Assembly: GCA_038729425.1 (NCBI GenBank)
Contig: JAVYSB010000002.1
Location: 171,052-235,051, forward strand
DNA: 64,000 nucleotides
Reading direction: 5' to 3'
DNA from: Thermoplasmataceae archaeon
Lineage (GTDB): Archaea > Thermoplasmatota > Thermoplasmata > Thermoplasmatales > Thermoplasmataceae
The notes beneath the pieces are model-generated. The model was not told the origin of the DNA and ran no database searches. It worked only from the letters and a program-made list of their open reading frames with translations. Shown here piece by piece: positions 17,371 to 26,323 of this stretch. The position numbers were made by a program, and so were the translations under genes. Position 1 is the stretch's first letter. The number at the start of each line of letters is the position of its first letter.

Positions 17371-18073
17371 AACCAAGAGACAGATGGTTCCACCAGCAGT
17401 ACTGATACCTAGAAAAACCTATTTCTGGTCGGTAACCCCACAGACCGGAAAACATAACAAGGAGTCATCGATCGCGCTGCTTACAGTTCTTAGGGACTAT
17501 GCAAAACTTGGGGACAAAGAACGCGAGATCACCAGGATACTTTCCGCTGGTGAAGTCAAGGTAGACGGCAAAGTAGTCAAGGAGAGAAGGACTGCGGTCG
17601 GCTTCATGGACATAGTATCCATCCCATCCATTAAGAAGAGTTACAGGGTTATTTATGATACCAAAGGCAGGCTTGTAATCAGGGAAGAAAGCGATAAAAA
17701 CAGAGAACTTAAGCCGATGAAGGTCATGAAAAAGGTTGTGACAAAGGGAGGGAAGATCCAGCTTTCTTTTCACGACGGTCAGAACATACTTACACAAGAC
17801 GCCAGCATAAAGCCGGGTGACGTTCTCATTGTGAAGGTTCCCGAAAAGGAGATAAAGGAAGTGGTAAAGATGCAGACCGGCAATAAAGTCTTCTTAACCG
17901 GAGGGAGTCACGTTGGCACAATTGCAACGGTAAAGAAAATAGAAATCAAGGAATCTTCCCATGCAAATCTGATTCACTTCCAGGAAGATTTTTCCACTAT
18001 TACTGATTACGCTTTCCCTGTGAGTGGACCTCGGTACACCTTTGATGTACCGTCAACGGGAGTTGGTAACTGA
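17360..18073 (+). CDS. rps4e: Ribosomal protein eS4
   Basis: 237 residues from the ATG at 17360 (MINKTKRQMVPPAVLIPRKT); the frame stays open upstream inside rpl24 but that part has no S4e character. S4-type RNA-binding segment (ITRILSAGEVKVDGKVVKERR), central S4e domain and a C-terminal KOW-like GNKVFLTGGSHVGTIATVKK. Archaeal/eukaryotic-specific small-subunit protein. GGAGGAG ribosome binding site just upstream. TGATG junction with rpl5. Confidence 0.95.
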   Translation: MINKTKRQMVPPAVLIPRKTYFWSVTPQTGKHNKESSIALLTVLRDYAKLGDKEREITRILSAGEVKVDGKVVKERRTAVGFMDIVSIPSIKKSYRVIYDTKGRLVIREESDKNRELKPMKVMKKVVTKGGKIQLSFHDGQNILTQDASIKPGDVLIVKVPEKEIKEVVKMQTGNKVFLTGGSHVGTIATVKKIEIKESSHANLIHFQEDFSTITDYAFPVSGPRYTFDVPSTGVGN

Positions 18074-18750
18074 TGAATATGGAAAGTCCCAAGCAGGCAG
18101 TAAAGCAGAAAAAAGCGCCGAAGACACCTCCGCCGGCATCAGAAAAGAAACCTGCAGTGGCAAAGGGGAAGAAGCAGGCAGCAAAACCAAAGGAAGAGGC
18201 ACCCAAGACCAAGAAGAGGACACCGAGACAAACTAAGGTTGAAGGAATGAACGAAGTTGTTATTGAGAAAGTCGTGGTGAACATCGGTGTAGGGGAAGCT
18301 GGCGAAAGATTGAACAAGGCAGCTAAGGTGCTAGAAATGCTTACGGATCATAAAGCGGTGCTCACGTCTGCGAGGGGTTCCGTGAGAGACTTCAACATAA
18401 GAAAAGGGTTACAGATTGGAACAAAGGTGACGCTGAGGGGCCCAGACTCTGTGGACTTTCTCCAGAAGGGTTTCTATGCTAAGGACAACAAGATTGCTGC
18501 CTATTCCTTTGACAGGGACGGCAATGCTTACTTCGGAATACCGGATTATACTGATTTCAAGGGCATGAAGTACGATCCCGAAATTGGAATTTTTGGTATG
18601 GATGTTGCGATTGTCCTTAAAAGGCGAGGAGGATTCAGGCTTTCAAGAAGAATGATACGCACGAAGAAATTGCCAAGGAAAATCAGGGTTACAAGAGAAG
18701 AAGCAATGAAGTTCATTTCTGAAACCTTTAATGTTACGGTGGTAAGGTGA
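18073..18750 (+). CDS. rpl5: Ribosomal protein uL5 with Lys/Ala/Pro-rich N-terminal extension
   Basis: 225 residues. The L5 core begins at residue ~59 (MNEVVIEKVVVNIGVGEAGE) and runs through SARGSVRDFNIRKGLQIGTK, FGIPDYTDFKGMKYDPEIGIFG and the terminal RRMIRTKKLPRK region. The first 58 residues are a low-complexity basic segment (Lys, Pro, Ala, Thr) resembling histone-like tails. Start at 18073 overlaps the rps4e stop (TGATG). The ATG at 18247 would give a conventional-length L5, but then an unexplained 173-nt open gap would remain. L5 binds 5S rRNA in the central protuberance. Confidence 0.93.
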   Translation: MNMESPKQAVKQKKAPKTPPPASEKKPAVAKGKKQAAKPKEEAPKTKKRTPRQTKVEGMNEVVIEKVVVNIGVGEAGERLNKAAKVLEMLTDHKAVLTSARGSVRDFNIRKGLQIGTKVTLRGPDSVDFLQKGFYAKDNKIAAYSFDRDGNAYFGIPDYTDFKGMKYDPEIGIFGMDVAIVLKRRGGFRLSRRMIRTKKLPRKIRVTREEAMKFISETFNVTVVR

Positions 18751-18754
18751 ATAA

Positions 18755-18916
18755 ATGTCACAGGTAAAACTGGAGCCTAAGAAAAAATTTGGGCACAAGG
18801 ATGGTTGCGTCAGATGCGGGCGGAAGAGGGGAATTGTCAGAAGGTATGGTCTCATGATGTGCAGACAATGTTTCAGGGAAACCGCTCCGGCAATTGGATT
18901 CAGGAAATATAGTTAG
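18755..18916 (+). CDS. rps14: Ribosomal protein uS14 (zinc form)
   Basis: 53 residues: [20 protein letters not shown] at the start, [14 protein letters not shown] at the end. Four cysteines in C-x2-C and C-x2-C pairs (CVRC at 18-21, CRQC at 36-39) form the zinc site of the C+ type. GGTGA ribosome binding site at the rpl5 end, 4 nt gap to the ATG. Small-subunit head protein; position between L5 and S8 is canonical. Confidence 0.96.
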   Translation: MSQVKLEPKKKFGHKDGCVRCGRKRGIVRRYGLMMCRQCFRETAPAIGFRKYS

Positions 18917-18928
18917 AGGTGCAGACAT

Positions 18929-19318
18929 ATGAGACATGATCCGTTAAACGACATAATAAATACGATAAAGAACGCTTCAAGAATAGGTAAAAGAGAAGTA
19001 ACAGCAGAACCAGCTGCGAGGCTGATAGGCAGAATTCTCAAAGTGATGCAGGACTACAATTACCTGAAGAGCTTCGAGATAGTGGATGAATCAAAGGGGG
19101 GCAGATTCAGGATCGTCCTCAGTGATACGATTAACAATTGTGGAATAATAAAGCCCAGACTGCCAGTGAAACTGGTTAACCTCGAGAAATATGAATCCAG
19201 GTACCTTCCTGCACAGGATTTCGGCATCCTCATAATTTCCACCACAAAGGGTGTAATGAGCCATGTGGAAGCCAGAAAACAGGGCCTGGGAGGAAGACTT
19301 CTGGCTTACGTTTATTAG
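18929..19318 (+). CDS. rps8: Ribosomal protein uS8
   Basis: 129 residues. N-terminal DPLNDIINTIKNASRIGKRE and the C-terminal signature block ILIISTTKGVMSHVEARKQG with the final GGRLLAYVY. Binds the central domain of 16S rRNA. AGAGGTG ribosome binding site upstream. Confidence 0.97.
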   Translation: MRHDPLNDIINTIKNASRIGKREVTAEPAARLIGRILKVMQDYNYLKSFEIVDESKGGRFRIVLSDTINNCGIIKPRLPVKLVNLEKYESRYLPAQDFGILIISTTKGVMSHVEARKQGLGGRLLAYVY

Positions 19319-19327
19319 GTGAACAAA

Positions 19328-19864
19328 ATGATCAAATGGAAAGAAAAGGAGCAAGTTGACATAATTCCGGGCACGTCTGTCACCATGGACGACACTGTTG
19401 TTAAGGTGAAGGGGAAGCTTGGCGAATCTGAAATGGATTTCAGGGACAACTATGTCAAAGTAGCTCTGAATGAGGAAAAATTGTTGATTAGCACCAGCAA
19501 GGAAAATAAGAGGACGAATGCCATAGTTGGTACGTGGGCTTCCGAGATCAGAAACATGATGAAGGGTGTAATCGATGGCTATGAATACCATATGAAGATC
19601 GACTACACGCACTTCCCTACGAGGGTCTCTGTGAGAGGAGACAATGTCCTTATAGAAAACTTTCTTGGGGAACGGTCACCGAGACTTGCTAAAATCATCG
19701 GCAATACGAAGGTCAGCATCAAGGGAGACAGAGTCATAATCAATGGAATACATAAGAGGCACGTCGGTGAAACCGCTGCGAATATAGAGCGGGCTACAAA
19801 GATCAAGGGCTTTGACCCTAGGGTATTCCAGGACGGGGTATACCTCCTCAAGGGAGAGAACTGA
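19328..19864 (+). CDS. rpl6: Ribosomal protein uL6
   Basis: 178 residues from the ATG at 19328, well spaced from GGTGA at 19318-19322; an in-frame GTG at 19319 overlaps that ribosome binding site and is less likely. Two tandem L6 domains; [38 protein letters not shown] and [20 protein letters not shown] are family blocks. Lies near the sarcin-ricin loop and factor-binding site. Confidence 0.96.
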   Translation: MIKWKEKEQVDIIPGTSVTMDDTVVKVKGKLGESEMDFRDNYVKVALNEEKLLISTSKENKRTNAIVGTWASEIRNMMKGVIDGYEYHMKIDYTHFPTRVSVRGDNVLIENFLGERSPRLAKIIGNTKVSIKGDRVIINGIHKRHVGETAANIERATKIKGFDPRVFQDGVYLLKGEN

Positions 19865-19865
19865 A

Positions 19866-20279
19866 ATGGCAGAGCCAAAGTCGCAACTGGGTAAGAAACA
19901 GAAGAAACTGCTGAAGTATAAGATAGAGAGAGCAAGAAGAAGGACTCCATTCAGAAGGCAGGAGTGGTTCAGGTATGCCAGGTTCAGCGATTCGTGGAGG
20001 AAACCAAGAGGCAAGCATTCCAAACTAAGAGAACATCTAGACTGGAGGCCTCCCGTGGTTGACGCTGGCTTCAGGTCACCTAGAATCGTAAGGGGGCTCC
20101 ATCCTTCCGGTTTCAGGGAGGTCCTTGTAAATAACGAGAAAGATCTAGTTTCCATAGATCCGAAGGTCCAGGCAGCCAGAATAGCATCCTCTGTGGGAAC
20201 CAGGAAAAAACTTGCGTTGCAGGAAAAGGCAGATGAACTCAATATTAGAGTTCTGAACAGATTGGTCGAAGGTGAGTAA
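19866..20279 (+). CDS. rpl32e: Ribosomal protein eL32
   Basis: 137 residues from the ATG at 19866 ([20 protein letters not shown]). L32e core: [40 protein letters not shown] and [18 protein letters not shown]. Archaeal/eukaryotic-specific large-subunit protein. Starts 1 nt after rpl6 stops and is directly followed by rpl19e. Confidence 0.96.
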   Translation: MAEPKSQLGKKQKKLLKYKIERARRRTPFRRQEWFRYARFSDSWRKPRGKHSKLREHLDWRPPVVDAGFRSPRIVRGLHPSGFREVLVNNEKDLVSIDPKVQAARIASSVGTRKKLALQEKADELNIRVLNRLVEGE

Positions 20280-20738
20280 ATGAGAGTTGATACGGCAAAA
20301 CGGGTAGCAGCAGACAGGTTTAAGTCAGGCACTTCTAGGGTCTGGATCGACGCAAATAGCCTCGACCAAGTATTTGAATCAGCAACAAGATCAGATATAA
20401 AGGAACTCATAAACAGGCACGTTATTCAGGTAGAGCCGAAGAAAGGCAACTCCACCTTCAGGCACAAGAAGAGAATTACACAGCTCTCCAAGGAAAGGAG
20501 GAGGGGACAGGGTTCGGTAAGAGGCACAAAATTCGCAAGGTTCCCCAGAAAAGATCGCTGGGTGAAAACGGTCCGAGCACTCAGGGATGAGCTCGTGAAA
20601 CTCAGGAAGCAGAAATCCATAGATCAAAAGACTTACAGGAAGTTTTACAGGCTTATAAAGGGCGGATCCATAAAATCCAGGGCACAGTTGAATTCCCAGA
20701 TAAGAACAATGGGCTTAATGACAGAGGCAGGAAAATGA
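20280..20738 (+). CDS. rpl19e: Ribosomal protein eL19
   Basis: 152 residues. MRVDTAKRVAADRFKSGTSR, RVWIDANSLDQVFESATRSD and the basic helix with RERRRGQGSVRGTK-like sequence mark L19e. Helical extension makes an intersubunit bridge in archaeal/eukaryotic ribosomes. ATGA overlap with rpl18. Confidence 0.96.
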   Translation: MRVDTAKRVAADRFKSGTSRVWIDANSLDQVFESATRSDIKELINRHVIQVEPKKGNSTFRHKKRITQLSKERRRGQGSVRGTKFARFPRKDRWVKTVRALRDELVKLRKQKSIDQKTYRKFYRLIKGGSIKSRAQLNSQIRTMGLMTEAGK

Positions 20739-21229
20739 AAACACCGGCAGAATTCAAGAGAAAAAGATTAGGATTGACGGATTATAGAAAGAGGCTCAAG
20801 ATTCTAAGATCTGGCAAGTCGCGGTTCGTAGTCAGGAGATCAGGAAAGGGGGTCATGGTACAGGTCATTAAATACAAACCGGAAGGTGACAACGTCCTGG
20901 TTACAGTCACAGACAGGTCACTGAAAAAGATGGGTCTCGACGTATTCGGTAACAGCACCCCTGTTTCATACTTGGTGGGCTACACAGCTGGGCTGAAGGC
21001 CAAGAAACTTGGGGAAACAGAAGCTATTCTGGATACGGGAAGGTACAGATTTACAAAGGGTGGTAGACTTGCTGCCGCACTTAAGGGTTTTGTGGATTCA
21101 GGGATTGAAATACCGCATGATCCCGAGATATTCCCATCAGAGGAGAGGATCAGGGGAAGCCATCTTTCATCGACGAAACTGAAGATTGGCAACTTTGATG
21201 AACTCATGTCAAAGATTGAGGTGAAATAA
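20735..21229 (+). CDS. rpl18: Ribosomal protein uL18
   Basis: 164 residues. Archaeal L18 (L5e-like): RKRLGLTDYRKRLKILRSGK, RFVVRRSGKGVMVQVIKY and YLVGYTAGLKAKKLG. Binds 5S rRNA with L5 in the central protuberance. ATGA overlap with rpl19e and TAATG with rps5. Confidence 0.96.
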   Translation: MKTPAEFKRKRLGLTDYRKRLKILRSGKSRFVVRRSGKGVMVQVIKYKPEGDNVLVTVTDRSLKKMGLDVFGNSTPVSYLVGYTAGLKAKKLGETEAILDTGRYRFTKGGRLAAALKGFVDSGIEIPHDPEIFPSEERIRGSHLSSTKLKIGNFDELMSKIEVK

Positions 21230-21897
21230 TGGCTGAAGAAGAATGGACGCCAAGGACTCAACTAGGAAAGCTTGTTGCGTCAGGTCAAATTAAGACAATT
21301 TCTGAAGCCCTGAGAACAAAACTTCCCCTAAAGGAGTATCAGATTGTTGATTATCTCTTACCTAACCTTAAAGATGAAGTGCTGAACATTGAAAGGGCGC
21401 AGAGAATGACGGACTCTGGCAGAAGGATGAATTACTCCATTACGGCTGTCGTGGGGAACGAGGACGGTTTTGTTGGAGTGGGCATGGGCAAGGCGAAGGA
21501 AGCTGCACCTGCCATAAGGAAAGCAGTCAACAACGCAAAGCTTAAACTCATTGAAATAAGAAGGGGTTGTGGATCTTGGGAATGCGGTTGCGGAAGGGCC
21601 CATACTCTACCGTTTGAAGTCACAGGGAAATCAGGATCAGTAATCGTGACGCTCAAACCCGCGCCGCAGGGTGTCGGAAGAGCTGTTGGCGATGTAGCGA
21701 AAATCATTCTAAAACATGCGGGGATAGACGATGCGTGGGGATTCGCAAAGGGACACACAAAGACTACAGTGAATTATTCCCTTGCAGTCTATAATGCCCT
21801 CGTAGAGACCTCCAGAACCAAGATTAACCAGTCCATAAAGCTGAGTACACCAATTTATCTGGGTAGTGTTGCAAATGTTAGCAGTAATAAGAATTAG
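21229..21897 (+). CDS. rps5: Ribosomal protein uS5
   Basis: 222 residues. Double-stranded-RNA-like N-terminal domain (TDSGRRMNYSITAVVGNEDG, FVGVGMGKAKE) and C-terminal domain (TLKPAPQGVGRAVGDVAKII, GIDDAWGFAKGHTKTT). A Cys-rich stretch (RRGCGSWECGCGR) typical of archaeal S5 is present. mRNA entry and decoding fidelity. Its end overlaps rpl30 by 23 nt. Confidence 0.97.
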   Translation: MAEEEWTPRTQLGKLVASGQIKTISEALRTKLPLKEYQIVDYLLPNLKDEVLNIERAQRMTDSGRRMNYSITAVVGNEDGFVGVGMGKAKEAAPAIRKAVNNAKLKLIEIRRGCGSWECGCGRAHTLPFEVTGKSGSVIVTLKPAPQGVGRAVGDVAKIILKHAGIDDAWGFAKGHTKTTVNYSLAVYNALVETSRTKINQSIKLSTPIYLGSVANVSSNKN

Positions 21898-22381
21898 AGG
21901 AGAAACAGGAATCAGGCCTGATGCGCAGAAGACAACGGAGCTTCTGAGACTACACAAGATAAATCACCTTGTGGTAATAGAGGACAACGATGTCAACCGT
22001 GGCATGATAAGTCGGGTAGAGAATTACGTTACCTGGGGAGAAATCGACAGCGAAACTCTTATAGAGGTTCTCAGAGAGAAAGCCCTTTTTAAGGGTAGAA
22101 AGAAGATTCCCGAAGATGGTCTCAAGGATGTAACGGGATATGCATCATACAAGAAATTGGCAGATGATCTTCTCAAGGGGAAGATCAGATACAGTGACGT
22201 AAAGGATATTGTACCGGTGATCAGACTGAACCCACCATATAGGGGATACGAAGCAATCAGGAAGCATTACAGGAAGGGAGGGTCTGCAGGATACAGAGGA
22301 AAGGAAATCAACGAGCTTATCAGGAGAATGATAAAACCGGGGGTGGATCTTAATGGTAAGAGCAAAGACAAAGAAGCTTAG
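21875..22381 (+). CDS. rpl30: Ribosomal protein uL30
   Basis: 168 residues from the ATG at 21875 (MLAVIRIRGETGIRPDAQKT); an in-frame GTG at 21866 is less likely. Archaeal long L30 with ETLRLHKIN-like strand, then GKIRYSDVKDIVPVIRLNPP and a C-terminal YRKGGSAGYRGKEINELI. The start lies inside rps5 and the end inside rpl15, so translation of the three genes is probably coupled. Confidence 0.95.
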   Translation: MLAVIRIRGETGIRPDAQKTTELLRLHKINHLVVIEDNDVNRGMISRVENYVTWGEIDSETLIEVLREKALFKGRKKIPEDGLKDVTGYASYKKLADDLLKGKIRYSDVKDIVPVIRLNPPYRGYEAIRKHYRKGGSAGYRGKEINELIRRMIKPGVDLNGKSKDKEA

Positions 22382-22796
22382 AGGAGGGCATTACGGTCGA
22401 GGAATGAAGGCTGGCAGAGGAAAGGGCAAACGTGGAGGTTCCGGAATGGCCGGTCTTCACAAACACAGATGGGTATGGACCCTTATAAACGATCCGCTCC
22501 ATTTTGGCGGAAAAGGCTTCACCAGTCACCACCCCTCTAACCCTGACATTCCAATTACACTGAGCGAGCTGAATGAGGAATTTCCCAGACTGCTCTCTAA
22601 TGGATATGTGAAAGGGGAAGAGGGAAAATACGAGATAGACCTGACATCTGCCGGGTATACCAAACTTCTTGGATCCGGTCTATTCAACAAGAAAGGTATT
22701 ATAAGAGTCGAGAAAGCCACGGAAAAGGCTATAAGCAAGCTTTCCACTTTCGGAACTACGGTAGAGGTAAATGGCGGCGGAGATACAGAGAAATAA
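22353..22796 (+). CDS. rpl15: Ribosomal protein uL15
   Basis: 147 residues. N-terminal glycine/arginine/lysine-rich arm (KKLRGGHYGRGMKAGRGKGK) and the GSGMAGLHKHRW segment identify archaeal L15; the globular C-terminal half ends in KLSTFGTTVEVNGGGD. Overlaps rpl30 by 29 nt and secY by 26 nt. Confidence 0.95.
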   Translation: MVRAKTKKLRGGHYGRGMKAGRGKGKRGGSGMAGLHKHRWVWTLINDPLHFGGKGFTSHHPSNPDIPITLSELNEEFPRLLSNGYVKGEEGKYEIDLTSAGYTKLLGSGLFNKKGIIRVEKATEKAISKLSTFGTTVEVNGGGDTEK

Positions 22797-24549
22797 GGGA
22801 ATAGCAATTCCCATAATCATCCTTTTTGGGATCGTTCTTGCGGGATTCTATTACTTCAGCGGCTATACGGGCTTTAAACTTCTGATCGCTGCTCTGCTGA
22901 TTGCGCCTTTATTCTATATCGCGTATCTCATCGCAAGCTATAAGGGCCCCAAAAAGAGCAAGCTGTACGGAATTGAAGGTCTAACAGCCAAGTTACCGGC
23001 TGTGAAGAAAGCGAAGGGTCACGTAGAATTCAAGTACAAGTTGATGTGGACTGCCATCATCGTAATTCTCTATTTTGCACTGACTAATGTCTATGTCTAT
23101 GGGTTAAACACATCGCAGACAGTGGATGTCTTTGCCTCGTTCAGGGCAATATTTGCTGGAGCTTCCGGTTCACTGATGGATCTGGGTATCGGCCCAATAG
23201 TTACGGCAAGCATAGTCATGCAACTTTTCGCTGGCGCAAAGATCTTCAATCTTGATCTGCAAAATTCCGAGGACAAGGCTATTTACCAGGGGATGCAGAA
23301 GCTACTTGTGATAATTATGATATTTGTGGAGGCAATCCCACAGGCTTTTGGATATCTTGTTCCAGATGCTTCGCTGGTCTCTTCGATCAATGCAGTTGTT
23401 CCTGGCTACGGGGGGTTCCTTTCACAGGCAATAATAGTAATGCAGTTGTTCTTGGGGTCATATCTGGTTTTCTTGATGGACGAAGTAGTCTCAAAGTATG
23501 GGATTGGATCAGGTATCTCACTGTTCATTGCCGCAGGCGTTTCGCAGCAACTGTTCACCGGTACTTTCAACTGGCTACCTCAGGTTGTAGGAACACCCCT
23601 CAGTCTCGCCACGGGAAATACGCCGGCTGGAGCTATTCCTAAGATGATTTTCATCATTACCCATGCTTCATCAGGATATATGTACAGCAATGGAGCAGTG
23701 CAGATACTCTTTCAACAGCCTAATCCCATGATTGCGCTTGTGGGAACGTTGCTGATATTCTTCATAGTAGCATACTTCCAGAGCAGTAAGATAGAACTTC
23801 CAATAGCCCATGAGAGGGTAAGGGGAGCAAGGGGCCGTTATCCTATACAGCTGTTTTATGCCTCAAATATCCCGGTCATACTTGCTACTGCACTTCTTGC
23901 CAATGTTTCAATGTGGACTTTGCTTTTCTGGAACAGTCCGGTTTTGAGTAAGATTCCGATAATTGGGCATAACGGCCTGCTCGGGTCTTACCCGTCAGCG
24001 GCAATGATAGCCTCATACGGGTCTAACGTGTTGCAGAATACTACCCCTACAGGAGGTCTCGCATACTACCTGTTCACACCCAACGGGTTGTCAGACTGGT
24101 TGTTCCCAATATTGCAGCCTTCATCCTATTCAAGCATATTGTTAGGGCATGCACCGTGGCAGGAGGGAATGCATATACTGGTTTTTGTTGCATTCATGGT
24201 AATAGCATCTGTTATTTTTGCTAAGTTCTGGATCGAGACAACAAATATGGGTGCAAGCTCTGTGGCTAAACAGATTCAATCTAGCGGGATGCAGATTCCC
24301 GGATTCAGAAGGGATCCAAAGGTCATGGAAAGGGTACTTTCTAAGTACATTCCTGCAATTACTGTATTCAGTGGGGCTACCGTTGGCTTGCTGGCAGCAG
24401 GGGCTAACCTTATTGGTACTGTAGGAGATACCAGTGGTACGGGTCTATTACTTGCTGTGGGCATTGTGATTCAGACGTATGAAGCGATGGGAAGAGAGCA
24501 ACTAATGGAAATGCACCCTGTAATAAGACAGTTCTTTGCGGGAGGATGA
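22771..24549 (+). CDS. secY: Preprotein translocase subunit SecY with two extra N-terminal helices
   Basis: Protein-conducting channel of the plasma membrane. 592 residues, longer than a usual archaeal SecY (~430-490). The canonical part starts at about residue 70 (GLTAKLPAVKKAKGHVEFKY then TM1) and includes the plug region after TM1 (GASGSLMDLGIGPIVTASIV) and the cytosolic loop IELPIAHERVRGARGRYPIQ used by SRP receptor/ribosome. Before it, residues ~10-30 and ~33-53 are two further hydrophobic helices joined by a short turn. A later start is unlikely: the next Met lies inside canonical TM1. Starts within rpl15. Confidence 0.95.
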   Translation: MAAEIQRNKGIAIPIIILFGIVLAGFYYFSGYTGFKLLIAALLIAPLFYIAYLIASYKGPKKSKLYGIEGLTAKLPAVKKAKGHVEFKYKLMWTAIIVILYFALTNVYVYGLNTSQTVDVFASFRAIFAGASGSLMDLGIGPIVTASIVMQLFAGAKIFNLDLQNSEDKAIYQGMQKLLVIIMIFVEAIPQAFGYLVPDASLVSSINAVVPGYGGFLSQAIIVMQLFLGSYLVFLMDEVVSKYGIGSGISLFIAAGVSQQLFTGTFNWLPQVVGTPLSLATGNTPAGAIPKMIFIITHASSGYMYSNGAVQILFQQPNPMIALVGTLLIFFIVAYFQSSKIELPIAHERVRGARGRYPIQLFYASNIPVILATALLANVSMWTLLFWNSPVLSKIPIIGHNGLLGSYPSAAMIASYGSNVLQNTTPTGGLAYYLFTPNGLSDWLFPILQPSSYSSILLGHAPWQEGMHILVFVAFMVIASVIFAKFWIETTNMGASSVAKQIQSSGMQIPGFRRDPKVMERVLSKYIPAITVFSGATVGLLAAGANLIGTVGDTSGTGLLLAVGIVIQTYEAMGREQLMEMHPVIRQFFAGG

Positions 24550-24554
24550 TTGAC

Positions 24555-25109
24555 ATGAGAGTTGTAATTTGTGGGGTAGCCGGTGTTGGAAAATCCACAG
24601 TTCTTGAAATAGTGTCCAAAAAGACCCACTATGACATCATCAACTATGGAACGCTTATGTTTGAGATGGCAAAGGAGATACACCTTGTTGAAGACAGGGA
24701 CCAACTACGCAAGCTGAATGTGGACACGCAGGTCAACCTCCAGAAGAAAGCCTCAAATGCAATTGGCCGAATGGACAACGTTATCATCGACACCCATATG
24801 GCCATAAAGAGCCCAAGAGGATATCTTCCGGGGTTGCCTGAATGGGTTTTACGTGAATTGAAGATCTCTTCGTATTTCCTACTTGAGGCTGATGAAAAAA
24901 TAATAGAGAGCCGCAGAAACAAGGATGGAACAAGGAGGAGGGATGAAGATACAGTGGAATCCATCAGGGAACACCAGCAGGTAAACAGAATGTTTGCACT
25001 TTCTTATGCAGTGTTCTCAGGAGCGACGGTGAATTTCATAGAAAATCCTGAGGGTAAACCAGAAATAGCAGCAGATAATATAGTCAAGAGGTTGGTAGCT
25101 GGTGAGTGA
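24555..25109 (+). CDS. adkA: Adenylate kinase, archaeal type
   Basis: 184 residues from the ATG at 24555, 9 nt after GGAGG (24541-24545). P-loop GVAGVGKST at the N-terminus, then NYGTLMFEMAKE and IDTHMAIKSPRGYLPGLP, matching the trimeric archaeal adenylate kinase family rather than the bacterial one. Interconverts ATP+AMP and 2 ADP. Archaeal secY-adk linkage is common. Overlaps the next gene by 8 nt. Confidence 0.94.
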   Translation: MRVVICGVAGVGKSTVLEIVSKKTHYDIINYGTLMFEMAKEIHLVEDRDQLRKLNVDTQVNLQKKASNAIGRMDNVIIDTHMAIKSPRGYLPGLPEWVLRELKISSYFLLEADEKIIESRRNKDGTRRRDEDTVESIREHQQVNRMFALSYAVFSGATVNFIENPEGKPEIAADNIVKRLVAGE

Positions 25110-25800
25110 TACAAACGTACAGAAACCGATGTCATCGCAGGATGCGATGAAGAAGACTATGGGCTTTCAGTTCATATACATGTTCATGATGCTTATCATG
25201 CTGGTTCTTCTTTCGCAACAGTCCATAAGAAATACCATCGGCTCTGCAATGAACGTTGTCCTCTTCCCGGTTTTCGGCTTCGGCTACGCAATGCCTCTAA
25301 TGACAATCTTTCTCATAGGTATACTCATAGGCCTCATAACTTCCATCCCGAGATATCTTTTCACTGACTGGATCAGCATGGGTAGAAGCCAGAACAGAAT
25401 GAAAGCATTCAACAAAGTATACAGGGAAGCATTCCGGCAGAATCAGAAAGACAAGGTCGCCAAACTAAATAAGATGAGAATGGACATCACAATGGAACAG
25501 CAGCAGCAATCCATGAATACGATGAAACCGCTCATGATATTGACGTTTTTCATTTTCCTGATCTATTACTGGCTTTTCGTTTTTGTTCCGGCTCTTCCGT
25601 ACCAGATCATTGCTACGCCCTGGGACCCGAATATAAACCTCGCCACGGCATATGTGTGGATTGCGCCATACTGGATGGGAATCTATTTTGTGGCAAGCCT
25701 GGTGATAGGCTATTTCGCAACGATGATCATAAAATACGTAGATTTCTCATTCAAGCTCAAGAAATATGAGAAGAGAGAGATAGATGCTATTAACAATTAG
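25102..25800 (+). CDS. EMC3/TMCO1-like (DUF106) membrane insertase
   Basis: 232 residues starting with GTG at 25102. Three hydrophobic regions: ~24-40, ~56-82, then after a long charged amphipathic coiled segment (~95-140, with QQQQSMNTMKPLMILTFFIF) TM segments at ~146-163 and ~190-215. This is the archaeal YidC-like/DUF106 family (Oxa1 superfamily), relatives of eukaryotic EMC3, TMCO1 and GET1, which insert tail-anchored and short membrane proteins. Its place directly after secY and adk is conserved in many euryarchaea and supports a role next to the translocon. Confidence 0.9.
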   Translation: MSDTNVQKPMSSQDAMKKTMGFQFIYMFMMLIMLVLLSQQSIRNTIGSAMNVVLFPVFGFGYAMPLMTIFLIGILIGLITSIPRYLFTDWISMGRSQNRMKAFNKVYREAFRQNQKDKVAKLNKMRMDITMEQQQQSMNTMKPLMILTFFIFLIYYWLFVFVPALPYQIIATPWDPNINLATAYVWIAPYWMGIYFVASLVIGYFATMIIKYVDFSFKLKKYEKREIDAINN

Positions 25801-26323
25801 TGGCGACATAGGTAGTGGTAAATCTACTGTCGCACATCTTCTTTCCGCTAGGCTTGGCTATGCTTATGTCTCCGGAGGGGACATTTTTCGTCAGGAAGCT
25901 AAAAAGCGTGGCATGACACTGGTCGAGTTCGGAACACTTGCCGAACGAGATGACAGCATAGACCGTGAATTAGACAGGATCCTGCTGCAGGAGCTCGGGA
26001 CCAAGAAGAACGTGATAGTGGATTCCAGGCTTTCAGGATGGTTATGCTTTATGAATGGAATATATGCCATCAAGGTCTTCGTAACAGCGCCCTTTGAGAT
26101 AAGGGTAAGAAGAGTAATGTACAGGGAAAACCAGCCTGAGGAACAAGTAAGGGAAGAGATAATTAACAGGGAAGAATCTGAGAAGAAGAGATATATGTCA
26201 TATTATGACATAGACTATGCCAGAAAGGACATTTACGATCTGATCGTGGATTCAGGAAGCAAGAGTGCCGAAGAAATAGCGGATGAACTTTATGATAGGG
26301 TCTTGGCAGTCTCCGGAAAGTGA
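25784..26323 (+). CDS. cmk: Cytidylate kinase, archaeal type
   Basis: 179 residues. P-loop GDIGSGKSTVAHLLS at residues 7-21; NMP-binding region SGGDIFRQEAKKRGM and DRELDRILLQE; lid region RVRRVMYRENQPEEQVREEI. Phosphorylates CMP/dCMP. Overlaps the end of the DUF106 gene by 17 nt and the start of cbf5. Archaeal order (adk-DUF106-cmk-cbf5) is conserved. Confidence 0.94.
   Translation: MLLTISGDIGSGKSTVAHLLSARLGYAYVSGGDIFRQEAKKRGMTLVEFGTLAERDDSIDRELDRILLQELGTKKNVIVDSRLSGWLCFMNGIYAIKVFVTAPFEIRVRRVMYRENQPEEQVREEIINREESEKKRYMSYYDIDYARKDIYDLIVDSGSKSAEEIADELYDRVLAVSGK

Noticed and set aside
19676-20410. Long antisense frame of 244 codons
   Set aside because: Lies opposite rpl6, rpl32e and rpl19e, which are certain; the frame is a by-product of their purine-rich codons.
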